The notes below the pieces were generated by a model, which did no database searches, was not told the origin of the DNA, and was given only the letters and a program-made list of their open reading frames with translations. 64,000 nucleotides of DNA from Macrotis lagotis (Eukaryota > Chordata > Mammalia > Peramelemorphia > Peramelidae): the NCBI RefSeq assembly GCF_037893015.1, contig NC_133658.1:145567982-145631981 (forward strand). The letters run 5' to 3'. Shown here piece after piece: positions 33,725 to 43,377 of this stretch. Each line of letters opens with the position of its first letter. The stretch's first letter is position 1. The position numbers and the translations under genes are program-made.

Positions 33725-34955
33725 AATTATTACCTAACTATAATGAATGAATGAAAAAGCATTTATTCAAGCACAACTAGGTGTATAGCATTTATGCTAA
33801 AAACATTGAGAATATTTTCTCAACTGTGCTTCTCTCTGCATCCCACACTGATTTCCCAAAATGTAAACCAGAGAGAACATCCCCTACCCTATCTATCTTA
33901 CACAATTTCTGAGAGGATCATGACAAGATGAGAGATGTTAAAGTACTTTGAGGGGAGCACAAAGTTCTAAAAATGCTCGATATTATTATGTGGGTGGAGT
34001 CTTAGAAAAATCTGACAAAGCATAGTGAAAGTATGACTAAACCCAGCATCATCTCATCTCTGCTTCACTGGCCTTCTGCTAGACTCTTCTAGGTTCCAAT
34101 AATGCTACACAACACTAAATCTTTATCCAAAAGTGCTACACTTCCAAAAGTCATTAAACAATGATTTCCTTCACAAAACAGTACTGTTTATTTATTGTCA
34201 GATAAAAAAAATAGGGACAATGATTAGACTCTCCTAACTGGTGATGAGGTAGTCCTGGTAACTCCTGCCCAGATCTCCTGAGTTTTCTCTAAAGCGTTCT
34301 TATTTAACCTAAGTTCCTGAGCTTCCAAAGGAAGAATTAGTGCCTTTCATTTTCAAGTATAAGTTACATGTTGCTACCAATACTCATCCAAAAGGCCTTT
34401 AATATACTTCATCTCACTGGTATAAGCTTATCTACAAAGAAACGCTGAAAGCAAGGAGACAGTTCAATATATTGTGGTTAAGAAATAAAACTTTATAAAG
34501 GAGGTTGGAAGGTCAAGGTTATCTAAACCTGGAAAATGGAGTTAAAGTATAGGTAATATTTGTTAAACAAGCAAAGTTGCATAAGGTAAGGCACAAAGAA
34601 CTGCTTAGAATAAAATTCAATTCCATTTTAAAAGCATTTATTCACTTAAAGAACCTTTAAAGAAGCAGCAAATGGCCAAAGACTTTTCATAAGAATGAAT
34701 TAAGCAAAATTGTTAGAAATTTGTTTTGAACTAAGTCAAGAAACAGTGGGATTTAGGTACTTTCCCCAGATCTTAGATTTCATTCACTGCCAATAAGCAA
34801 ATTGTCTCTACTAAAGCAGATGAGCTTACCCACAATCTATAAATGCTTAGGGATACTAAGAGGTGAAATGATTTACCCAATTTTACACAGCCAAGGTGGG
34901 CCTGAAACCTTAATACTCTGTCTCCTAAACCTCTCATTTAGTCCATTACTAGAAA
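33725..34955. other. RNF170 5' intron/promoter-distal region, nothing firm
   Basis: Mostly unique sequence. A faint reverse MIR pattern occurs at 34855-34935 ('tacccaattttacacagcc'). No exon recognised. Confidence 0.4.
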
Positions 34956-34959
34956 ATTA

Positions 34960-35235
34960 ATTAATTGGTAAGCCAGGTTTTTTATAAGCACTCACCGCCA
35001 AAAAATTGCTAGGAATGGGAATATAAAAATACAGGTCCCTAGCCTCAGGAAGCTCACACTTTAATGGGGAATGCACTATGCAAAATAACTATCAGAAAGG
35101 CACGATAGTAGACGAAAAAATCAAAAGGAAAGTCGGATTTAAAGGTGAATCTAGAATTAAGTCGGAGAAGCTAGGAGGCTGAGATGAGGGAGGGAGAGCA
35201 TTCCAGGTTGGGGAGGGGCAGCCTTGGAAGACACA
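34960..35235 (-). mobile_element. L2 3' end, reverse
   Basis: 'aggtccctagcctcaggaagctcacactttaatgggg' and 'gatgagggagggagagcattccagg' match the antisense L2 3' portion. Confidence 0.7.
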
Positions 35236-35744
35236 CTCTTTCAGGATGACCTATGACCCAATGGCTATAAAAAAGTAAACTGCGAGTCTGTGACCTTGTA
35301 ACCAGACCTTGCTAACAGACAAAAAGACTTGCAACAATGTTTCTCTCCTTAGTCCTCCGAGCGGCTGAGGATGATTAATAACGCACAGCAAGGCCGACCC
35401 CAGTGGGTCAGTGGTCCCACACGTCCGGCCTCTGCCCAGCTCCCTCGACCCATCGTTTGGTTGGGGTTGGTTTTTTTTTTAATAAACTCCAACTTCCGGG
35501 CCCAACTGCCTGCAGGAAGGCTTCCCTTTTCCTCAGTCAATCGTGGCCTTCCTTCTGTGCCTCTTCACACTTTTCACTACACCTTGCCAGCCCTTTCCTT
35601 GAACATATAAGCAACCCTTTATCGGCTACTTGCAATCTCCCCGAAGGTACCCGGGTACCTAATGCTGAGTCCTGGAATGCCAAACTGATCCACGTTCCTG
35701 TCCACCTTTAAAAAGAAAGGAGTCCAGGAACTGAGAGCAAAGCT

Positions 35745-35763
35745 GGGGGGGGGGGGGGGGGGG
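35745..35763 (+). repeat. Poly-G tract (19 G)
   Basis: An uninterrupted run of G sits at the RNF170-side edge of the CpG island. It could form a G-quadruplex, and its length is prone to slippage and to sequencing error. Confidence 0.9.
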
Positions 35764-36562
35764 TTCGTGGGGAGACGCGAGGTGTGGCCCTGGGGGAGCA
35801 GCGGCTCCTGGTGACAACCACATTTTGCCTCCTGCTCCAGGGGGCCAAGGACCTCGCAGGGAGGCTGGACGGGCCACAGATCGGCTGTGAAAGCGGGGGA
35901 GGGGATCCCCAGTTCTCGGGTAGGCGCTCCAGGCCTAGATGCCACCCCCCACCACGGGCCGCAGCCGCCTGGCAGCGCCGGCCCTCGGGGCCCCAGAGAA
36001 TCAATGAGGAGGCCCAGGGAAGGGTTCGGCGCCAGGGAGGACCAGCAGGGCCGCGGGGCGGGGGCCCAGCATCACGCACCTCGGGCGGCCAGCCAGAGGC
36101 GGCTGCGGCCGCGGCCCCGGGCACGCACCTGGGCCAGCCTTCAGGTATCCCCGCTCGGCGTTTCAGAGGCACACACCTGGGGGGACCCCGCCGCGACGGC
36201 CCGGCCCGGCCCGGAAGAGGCTGCGGCGCGCGCGACTCCCACGCAGCTCCCCAGGCCCCCGAGGATGCGGCGGACGCCCGAGCCCGACGCCCGGCTCCCG
36301 ATCCCCTCCGGGCTGCCCGGCAACCGGCCACTCCCCCACCCCCAACGGCCCCGCTCCCCTCCCGCTCTCCGGCTCCCCCTGGAGGAGGAGGAGCAGGGAG
36401 GAGAGCGCCGGAGAGAGCGCGGCCCGGGGGCGGGGCGGGGATGTGGCGGAGCCGCGGTCTCGGGCCTCGGCCGCAGGGCGCGCGCGGCCGGGGCTGTGCG
36501 CGCGGCCGGCGCACCAGCTGCGAGGCGGGCGCGTGCGTCTCTTCCCCAACAGCTGACCGAGA

Positions 36563-36570
36563 TGACGTCA
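36563..36570. promoter_or_regulatory. CRE palindrome TGACGTCA
   Basis: A perfect 8-bp CREB/ATF site lies in the middle of the CpG island, between the two divergent genes. A related half-site with the TGACGTAG core occurs at 36821-36828. Function is inferred from sequence and position only. Confidence 0.65.
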
Positions 36571-36580
36571 ATTTCCGTAG

Positions 36581-36588
36581 ACTTCCGC
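36581..36588. promoter_or_regulatory. ETS/GABP-like site (ACTTCCGC)
   Basis: ACTTCCGC is the reverse complement of GCGGAAGT, the core recognised by ETS-family factors such as GABP. It lies 11 bp from the CRE palindrome. ETS plus CRE sites are common in bidirectional CpG-island promoters. Function is inferred. Confidence 0.45.
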
Positions 36589-36647
36589 GAGAGGGAGCGT
36601 TTCCGGCGCCGCGCCCGCGGCCCCTCCCCCAGCCCCAGCCGCGGCCC

Positions 36648-36662
36648 AGCTTTATTTATTTC
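36648..36662. promoter_or_regulatory. Isolated A/T-rich TATA-like element in the island
   Basis: The stretch ctttatttatttctc stands out in otherwise GC-rich DNA. Read on the minus strand it is AAATAAATAAAG, which could serve as a weak TATA-like element toward RNF170. There is no direct evidence of use. Confidence 0.25.
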
Positions 36663-36689
36663 TCTGCCGAGGTGGCCCCGTCGCTCCCG

Positions 36690-36782
36690 GCGCAGGCGCA
36701 CATCCCGAGCGCCCGGGAAGGCCGGGGACCGGGCGGGGCGGGGTGGGGGGGAGTAGACAATCCCCCGCCCGCGCGTGCGCGC
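36690..36782. promoter_or_regulatory. NRF1-like and Sp1-like cluster
   Basis: The cluster contains cgcaggcgca at 36691-36700, a GC box run (gggcggggcggggtgggg) around 36731-36748, and gcgcgtgcgc at 36771-36780. These resemble NRF1 and Sp1 sites typical of housekeeping promoters. They lie about 360-450 bp upstream of the HOOK3 ATG. Confidence 0.4.
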
Positions 36783-37139
36783 CGGGCACGCAGGCGGCGC
36801 CGGGGGTCGGGGCCGCGCGCTGACGTAGGGGACGGCTCGGACGGACTGGCCGGCGAGGAATGTGATTGTGCGCAGTGGGGGCGGCAGCGGCCGCGGCCAC
36901 GAGCTGGCCGGGGAGGGGGCTCGCTTCGCCGGGCTGCGGGCGTGGTCGCCGAGGCGCTGAGAGCGGGCGGCGGGCGAAGGGCGGCGCCGGGCCCGGCCGG
37001 GGAGAAGCGGCGGCCGCAGCAGTCGCGGGGGGGAGGCCGGCGGCGCGGCCCGGACGCTCCGGACACAGGCCGCGGCGGCGGCGGCGGGGCGGCGGAGGCT
37101 TCCGGCCCGGCCCGGAGGGGGGTGCCGCCGGCGGGGAAG

Positions 37140-37196
37140 ATGTTCAACGTGGAGGCCCTGGAGCGGGTGGAGCTGTGCGAGAGCCTCCTCACCTGG
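37140..37196 (+). CDS. HOOK3: HOOK3 first coding exon
   Basis: HOOK3 is an activating adaptor that links cytoplasmic dynein-dynactin to cargo. Its N-terminal Hook domain binds the dynein light intermediate chain. The exon encodes MFNVEALERVELCESLLTW (19 codons) from an ATG with A at -3, and ends in phase 0 at a GTAGGT donor (37197-37202). The peptide differs from the human start (MFSVESLERA...) by a few residues only. The exon lies in the CpG island. The frame is open for a long way upstream, but homology and Kozak context support this ATG as the start. The 5' UTR limit is not visible. Intron 1 is about 12.3 kb. Confidence 0.95.
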
Positions 37197-37273
37197 GTAG
37201 GTGACCCGGCGGCCGCCGGGAGGAGGGGGAGCCGCGGGCACCGTCACATCCGGGCGGCCCCCGCCGAGACCCC

Positions 37274-37447
37274 CAGCCCGGCCGGCCCGAGGCTCGCGCC
37301 GCAGCCCGGCCGGCCCCAGGCTCGGCCCCAGGCTCGCCCCGCAGCCCGGCCGGCCCCAGGCTCGGCCCCAGGCTCGCGCCGCAGCCCGGCCGGCCCCAGG
37401 CTCGGCCCGCAGACCGGCCGGCCCCAGGCTCGCCCCGCAGCCCGGCC
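37274..37447 (+). repeat. GC-rich 28/40-bp minisatellite in HOOK3 intron 1
   Basis: Five tandem units start with CAGCCCGGCCGGCCC (CAGACC in the fifth), at 37274, 37302, 37342, 37382 and 37410. Their lengths are 28, 40, 40, 28 and 28 bp, followed by a 10-bp partial unit. The 40-bp form carries an internal 12-bp duplication (GCTCGGCCCCAG). The array begins 77 bp after the HOOK3 exon 1 donor. Confidence 0.9.
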
Positions 37448-37689
37448 TCGGCGGGGAAGCGGGTTCTGCGGCGGCTCCGCATCGGGGCGGGAGCGCGGCC
37501 TGCACCCCGGCGGCTGGCGGTGCCCGTGAAGGGTTCCGGCTAAGCCCTCTCGCCCCCTTGGGCTCCACGGTGCCCGCAGGAGCCGAGGGAACGCCCCGGG
37601 GGCCCGCTTGCTGCTGGGCATCCGAGTCTGCCCCAGCCTCGCTTAGAAAGCGCTCGGTGCGGCGCCCGGAGTTGAGGTGTGGCCTCGGG

Positions 37690-37865
37690 CCTGCTCGGCT
37701 GGGTGACCCTGGCCCTGTCACTTGGCCTTGTTTGGCCCCGTCCGGCTCCCCAGGTGTGGGAGTGAACTGGGCAAGGAAACGGCCAATCGCTCCAGCGTTT
37801 GTGCCAGGAAAACATAGGTGGGGGCACGGAGAGTCAGACGCCAGTGAAACGCCCGGACACTAAGG
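37690..37865 (+). mobile_element. MAR1-type SINE in the CpG-island shore
   Basis: The sequence 'gcaaggaaacggccaatcgctccagcg' followed by 'ggcacggagagtcagacgccagtgaaacg' matches the marsupial MAR1 SINE 3' half (accactccag...gaagagtcggacacgactgaaa). CpG content is unusually well kept for an old SINE, as expected in an unmethylated island. The 5' half is worn. Confidence 0.65.
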
Positions 37866-38729
37866 AACGTGGCCCTCTGTCGCAGGGACACCCACCTTAG
37901 GAGCAGGACAGGGGGCTGTATGCTTAAAGGACCCTGAGCAATAGGTGTCGACTTGTGGCTGGACCTCTGCACATAGTACTATACAGTACTTTCAGGCATT
38001 CTGTGCAGATGAGATGAATGTGTGGAAGCAGTTAGGAGCAGAAAGCCAGGAAGAGCTAAGTGTGCTGCAGTCAGAACATCGGGGAGTCTGTAAAGGAATC
38101 CTAGAACATTTTGAAGCCAAGATAACTTTAAATGGTTTTTATACTTGGTTGTGTTCAAGTTCTCTTTAAGAACTTAGACCTGGACAGTATGCCCAGTGGG
38201 AACTTGGGCCGCTTGCTGCTGAAAAGATTGTACATTGCTACATTGTACTCTTAATAAATAGAGAAATTGTAGTAGTACATAATCCATTCAGAAGGTTTTC
38301 TTATAAAATAACTCCATGATTTATATATTCCAGTCTTCACTGAACTAAATCTTGGAGGGGGGTGGGAAGGATTGAAAACAGTTATCAGCAGTAAAAACTT
38401 GATATAATAGGATAGATTTTCAGTTTGGAAGTCAAATCTATGTGATCAACTCAACATCCATGATTCCCACCCTAAACCTGCTGCTCCAGTACTGCTGCAG
38501 GAAAGTTGGACTAACTTCATTGCAAATTTGTTACCCTTCTCAACTGACCCCTTATTGTCATACTTTACTATGAATAGCATACCATGGAAAGAATAATTTC
38601 ACTTTCTCCAGCTATTGTTTTTCCATACCTTTTCTTCTCAAGCAGCCTATACCATCCTGCTTCCTCTCTCCCTCTGCCCCAATTCTTCCCAGCAAAAAAC
38701 TTTGCTTCATTACTAAAATGAAAGAAAAA
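37866..38729. other. HOOK3 intron 1, nothing recognised
   Basis: GC content falls to background here. The open frame at 37945-38169 has no known motif and no clear exon boundaries. Confidence 0.4.
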
Positions 38730-39745
38730 ACCTAAGTCACCAAATAGGATTCCTCTCTCTTCTCAGGTTCTACAAAGAATTTATGTCAACAATTTGCTCC
38801 TCAATTTATCCCTTCTCAATTTGCAGCCCATTCTCATCCACTGACTGTTTCTTTGTTGCTCTCAAACTTAATTTAGATTTCACCCTTCCTTAAATTTTTT
38901 CTTGACCCCACCTTTCCCTTAAGTTGACATCTCATTGCCCTTTCTTTTGATAGCCATACTTTTAGAAAAAGCTGTCTATATTTATTACTTTGTATTCTTT
39001 TTTACCTTCCACTTTGCTCATTAGGGTTTCATCAGTGAACTGAAAAACTGCATTCATGAATGATTTTTTTAAAAGATTTGTATGAATACTTTTTGTTTTG
39101 ACATCCTATATTCCTTTTAAAAGATTCCCCTCTTATAAGAGAACTCTTAGAACAAAAAATACCAGTGGTCTCTTAGTTGTTAAATCCCATAGCCTTTCTC
39201 CCTCCTTTTTCTTCATTACTGCTCTGCAATATCTGCCACTATTAACTCCCTTCTCCTGAGTACTCTCTCCATCATGGTTCTTTTTCTATTAGACTGATCC
39301 TTTGTGGGATCATCATCCATGTCCTGCACCCCAGCTGTAGCATGATTGCCAGGCTTTGCCCTGAGACCTTTTTGTGTCTTTCTCTGCAGTCTTTATTATC
39401 TCATCAGGTTCTTAAACTCTTTGCTGGTGACTCACAAATGTACATACTCAGAGCTTTTGCCTTTCTGGAACTCCATCAACAACAAATTGCCTGTGAGATA
39501 TCTCTTCCTGGGCTTCCCACAAGCAGCTCAAACTAAATATATCTAAAATAGAATTCAATATCTTACCCTTAGACCTTTTCCCTTCCTCCCTATTTCTACT
39601 GAAAGTGCCACCCTTCCAGTCACTCTAATTTGCAACTGAGGAGTAATCCTCTCTCAACTCTGTTCTCTCATTATTTGCCAACAGTTCTTAATTCTTCAAC
39701 TTACCTTGCTTTCTGTCCTCTTATTACATAACTCCGATGGACTAG
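38730..39745 (+). mobile_element. L2 LINE ORF region
   Basis: Sense L2 with 'cccttaagttgacatctcattgcc', 'gctggtgactcacaaatgtacatac' and 'aactaaatatatctaaaatagaattcaatatctt', matching the L2 reverse-transcriptase C-terminal part. Many stops. Confidence 0.7.
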
Positions 39746-39749
39746 CCAT

Positions 39750-40115
39750 ATTCTAATGCCAAATGTACACTTGCCAAAAAGACTGGAGAACTCAATACAG
39801 GACAAGTATACACAATGGGGGGGGGGGGTCAGAAAAAGCAATTACAAGGACATTCTGAAAAATCTCAAGAACTTTGAAATTGATTTTGTAGCATAGGAGA
39901 CACTGGCACAAGACCACCCAGCATGACAGACTGTCATCAGAGGGGGGTGTGCTCTTATGAGTAAAGCAGAATGGAAGCAACTCAAATGTGAAATGCACAA
40001 GTTTGGAGAACCCACCCAGGTGTTTACAGGGACTATTTGTGCCTGACCTGTGATGGAGCATTCTGAGCTCATATTGGTCTGATCTACCACAGGCGGACAC
40101 ATTGTAACTTGCCTC
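39750..40115 (+). mobile_element. LINE fossil encoding a C-terminal C2H2 finger
   Basis: Conceptual translation in shifting frames gives GQKK, then YKDILKNLKNFEID, then ETLAQDHPA, and ends with a finger of the form YLCLTCDGAF-AHIGLIYHRRTHC. This resembles the C-terminal tail of a vertebrate non-LTR retrotransposon with the motif 'CPxCxRxFRARIGLxSHxRTH'. Stops, a poly-G run (39818-39828) and frameshifts make it inactive. I cannot name the clade with certainty. Confidence 0.65.
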
Positions 40116-41100
40116 TCACAAAGTGATGTTACTTTGACCTTAAAAGTTCAGATCTAACTCTGCCATTCCTCTGTTCAAGAAGCTTCAGTGGCTCCTCTGG
40201 CTTTATAACAAATCTTTTTAGAAGAGACTTCTTTAGTATTTAAAATCCTTATTAATATAACTCTAGCCTAGCTTTCCTAATCTCCTTTTCACTGCATATA
40301 ATCTAGCTATCTCTACTATTTGTTGTTTCTGTGTGTCTTTCCATTTCTCACTTACATGCTAGTTGTTCAGTGGGTAGAGTATTGGGCTTCTAGCCAGGAA
40401 GACCTGAGATCAAATCCTGCCTCAGACACTCTGTGTCTGTGGGCAAATCATTAATCTCTCTTATCCTCAGTTTTCTTAACTTGTGAAATGGAGTCTCCTT
40501 GTGAAATATCTCCTACCTCTCACAGAGTTGTTGTGAAGACCAGATGACTTTGGAAAGTGTTTGGCATATAACATTAATAATTGCATGTTTCCTTTCTTCT
40601 TTGCACAGGATGCACACCGCCCCCCAACACCATCCCCTAATCCAAGTACTCCCTTCTCAAGTCTGCCTCTTGTTCCTACTAAGGTTCAGCTGAGGAAACA
40701 CCACCTCCAAAAAGACTTTTTTGTCTCTTCTCATTGTTAGTGCCCCACCTCCCTCTCATCACCATGCATTTATTTTGTATTTATCGACTTAATTATTTGT
40801 GAATGCGTATCATACAAATACAGTGACATTTTTTTGTGTCCTGTACTCCTTGGCAATCTTAGGAGTCTTATGAACCCTTTATCAGAATAATGTTTTAAAA
40901 TGCACAAAAAAAGAGTAAAAAAGAACCCAATTATATTGAAATACATTTATCAGAATTTTTTAAAAGTAAATTCTTGAACTCTAGATTAGACTGTGAGCTG
41001 CTTAAGAGTAGGAATCATCCTACTATAGTATGTTTCCCAAGGAACCTAGCACTGTGCCTAGCTTAGAAGTGTTTAATAAATGTTTGTTGATTAAACACTA
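40116..41100 (+). mobile_element. L2 3' end, interrupted by a MIR
   Basis: 'ctctgccattcctctgttcaagaagcttcagtggctcc' leads into the L2 3' UTR, ending 'actgtgagctgcttaagagtaggaatcatcc...ctagcactgtgcctagc...tttaataaatgtttgttga'. A MIR-type insertion lies at 40365-40590. Confidence 0.8.
40365..40590 (+). mobile_element. MIR-type CORE-SINE
   Basis: 'tcagtgggtagagtattgggcttctagccaggaagacctgagatcaaatcctgcctcagac' with 'cctcagttttcttaacttgtgaaatgg' and 'gttgttgtgaagaccagatgac' in MIR order. Confidence 0.8.
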
Positions 41101-41167
41101 GAAGTATGTAGTGATTCCACTGTACTATGTATGTTGTTTCTGAAAGTGTGACTTTAAGATCGCATGA

Positions 41168-41324
41168 GGGCAGCTAGGTGGCGCAGTGGATCAAGCACCG
41201 GCCCTGGAGTCAGGAGTGCCTGGGTTCAAATCCAGTCTCAGACACTTAATAATTACCTAGCTGTGTGGCCTTGGGCAAGCCACTTAACCCCATTTGCCTT
41301 GCAAAAACCTTAAAAAAAAAAAAA
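41168..41324 (+). mobile_element. tRNA-derived SINE
   Basis: Full-length, little diverged (gggcagctaggtggcgcagtgg ... ccttgcaaaaacctt), with an imperfect aagatc duplication. Confidence 0.95.
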
Positions 41325-41990
41325 GATCAGGTGAGAAATCTGGGTTTAAAAGGTGTGTTTTGAGTTTGGGAGCAGGAGGCTGGTATGTATAAGAAGGAAT
41401 AAGATTTTAAAGTTTGATAAGGTATAGGAGAGCTAAAGTTATGGATACATCTGGATAGTATGTGGAAGTAGATTTATCAGTGATTTGGATACAAAAGAGA
41501 AGGGAAGAAGATTTCAGATTATTTGCTTCTGAAACTGAACTAATTGTATCTTCATTGTGGTAGAAAAATGAGGAAGCTGATACAAAAATCAGTTGAGGAA
41601 TAGTAATAGTCTAATATAGGAGTAACCAACCTTCTGGATCACATTGCTTTACAAATACCCTTCAAGGACCTCATGGCATTCAATACTCATTCGTGAATAG
41701 AATGCAAACCACACCAATAGTGAGTGCAACCCAGGGCCAGTAGACACATCAAGTATAATAGAAACAAATTAGCTAGAGTAAAATCATAAAGATTTTAGGT
41801 AAATATACTAGATATAACTTAATAAAAATGTGAAAAGTAATAGTAAAAACTGTTAAGGTGCCAAGAAAAGTACTCCTAGGTAATACTAATTTGAATTAGA
41901 AAAATAACTGCCATTTTCTAACAATAAGGGAAAAAAGCAAAAAGAATGGTCTAGAACAACATTTCTCGAATTGATACAACTAAAGAAACT

Positions 41991-42141
41991 AATAGGGCAG
42001 TTAGGTGGCTCAGTGAATAGAACACTAACCCTGGAGTCAAGAGTACTTGAGTTCAAATTCAGCCTCAGATACTTAATAATTGCTTAGCTGTGTGGCCTTG
42101 GACAAGTCACTTATCCCCATTGCCTTGCAAAAAAAAACAAA
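41991..42141 (+). mobile_element. tRNA-derived SINE with 9-bp TSD
   Basis: Moderately diverged. aaagaaact occurs at 41982-41990 and 42142-42150. Confidence 0.93.
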
Positions 42142-42289
42142 AAAGAAACTTATGAGGATTTCAAGGATATGATCAAACTTGTAAATATTGATTGAGGGGT
42201 TCTAGAGTTTGGGATCCTAACGATAAAGGATTCGTCAGGAAACTTTTTGATACAAAATAGAGGAATTTAAATTTTGTTTTACTAAAAAT

Positions 42290-42640
42290 GTATTCCTCTT
42301 CTCTACTCGCATAACTGTCATTTCTTGCCTGTACTGTTGCAATAGCCTCCTGTTTATTTTACCTACTTCAGGTAACCGTCTCTTAACCCTTCTCTACAAA
42401 GCCACCAAAGTGACTTTCCTAAATAGCAACCATATTTCTTCCTCTCCCCTCCTCTTCATAAACTCATTGTTGCCTCAAAGATCAAACCAAAAGACCTTTT
42501 CCCTTCATTCTTATACATTTTTATTCCTCTCCACACACTCTACTGCTCATTTTGTCCTATTTTCAGTTTCTCACATCTAGTGCACAATCTCCTATCTGTA
42601 TGTTCTTACATTTATTGCCCATGCCTAGACTTGTGATCTA
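42290..42640 (+). mobile_element. L2 fragment
   Basis: 'cttgcctgtactgttgcaatagcctcctg', 'acaaagccaccaaagtgactttcct' and 'agatcaaaccaaaagacc' match the L2 3' coding end. Confidence 0.75.
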
Positions 42641-42837
42641 GAATGAGTAAAAGGATGACAGAAAGTCAGAAAAATCCACTTTCAGAACTTCAGAGAAAAA
42701 TAAAATTGAAAATGGGAGTCTTTTTTGATGGTCATTTCAGAGCTTAGTAAAAATTTCTGTAGTGTGGAATATAAAAGATAGTAGATTATGAATGAAAAAA
42801 ATTGAAGGAAAGAGTCAACACAGTCTTATGCTGCCTT

Positions 42838-43062
42838 CTGTTGCTGACTCATTTCAATTGTGTCCCCTGTTCATCCCACTATTTAGGATTTTCTTGGGAA
42901 AGATACTGGAATAGTTTGCTATTTTCTTGAGAAAATTGAGGCAAATAAGATTGCATGACTTGTCCAGGGTAGACAGCTATTCTGTGTCTGAAGTCAGATT
43001 TGGACTTGGGAGGATGAATTTTGTTCACTCCAAACCCATGGGTCCATCTACTTTGCCATCCT
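42838..43062 (-). mobile_element. MAR1-type SINE, reverse
   Basis: 'gttgctgactcatttcaattgtgtccc...gggaaagatactggaatagtttgc...gactt gtccagggtagacagc' is the antisense MAR1 order. Confidence 0.75.
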
Positions 43063-43079
43063 GATGTTCTTTATAAACT

Positions 43080-43377
43080 TGGGCTCAGTGGGTAGAGTGC
43101 CAACCTCGAAGTTAGGAGAACCTGAGTTCAGATTCCCGACTCAGATACTAAATAGCTGTGTGACTTGGGCAAGTCACTCAGTCCTGATTGCTTTGCATCC
43201 AGGGCCAGCTTCAGTCATCCTGATTCATATTTGGCCACTGAACCCAGCTCTGGAGGAAAATGTAAGGCTGGTGACTTAGCATAGCACCCTCCATATTTAA
43301 ATCCAGTTCATTTGCATGTCATTAGCATCACCTCCCAGATGTCCTGGTCTTCTTGGAGAACAAAGGACAAACATCAT
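43080..43377 (+). mobile_element. MAR1-type SINE, long form
   Basis: tRNA-like start (gggctcagtgggtagagtgcc ... gagttcagattcc), 'gcatccagggccagcttcagtcatcc', and 3' end 'catcacctcccagatgtcctggtc...gagaacaaaggacaaacatc'. Same family as the reverse copy at 10719-11012. Confidence 0.8.

Larger units (their letters stand above)
35700..37770. promoter_or_regulatory. CpG island, presumed bidirectional RNF170/HOOK3 promoter
   Basis: GC content and CpG density rise sharply here, while flanking sequence is AT-rich. The island lies upstream of HOOK3 exon 1 (plus) and upstream of the RNF170 coding exons (minus), as expected for a divergent promoter. It contains GC boxes (36426-36440, 36730-36748), a full CRE palindrome, an ETS-like element and NRF1-like GCGCA repeats. 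The very long open frames on both strands come from high GC content. Transcription start sites cannot be placed by eye. Confidence 0.85.

Noticed and set aside
37274..37447. CRISPR-like array of regular repeats
   Set aside because: Units are directly tandem with no unique spacers, and the context is a vertebrate CpG island. It is a minisatellite.
35784..37529. 581-codon plus-strand open frame and 526-codon minus-strand frame as novel proteins
   Set aside because: Both are Arg/Gly/Pro/Ala-rich translations of the CpG island and overlap each other on opposite strands. Only the 57 bases of HOOK3 exon 1 are recognisably coding.
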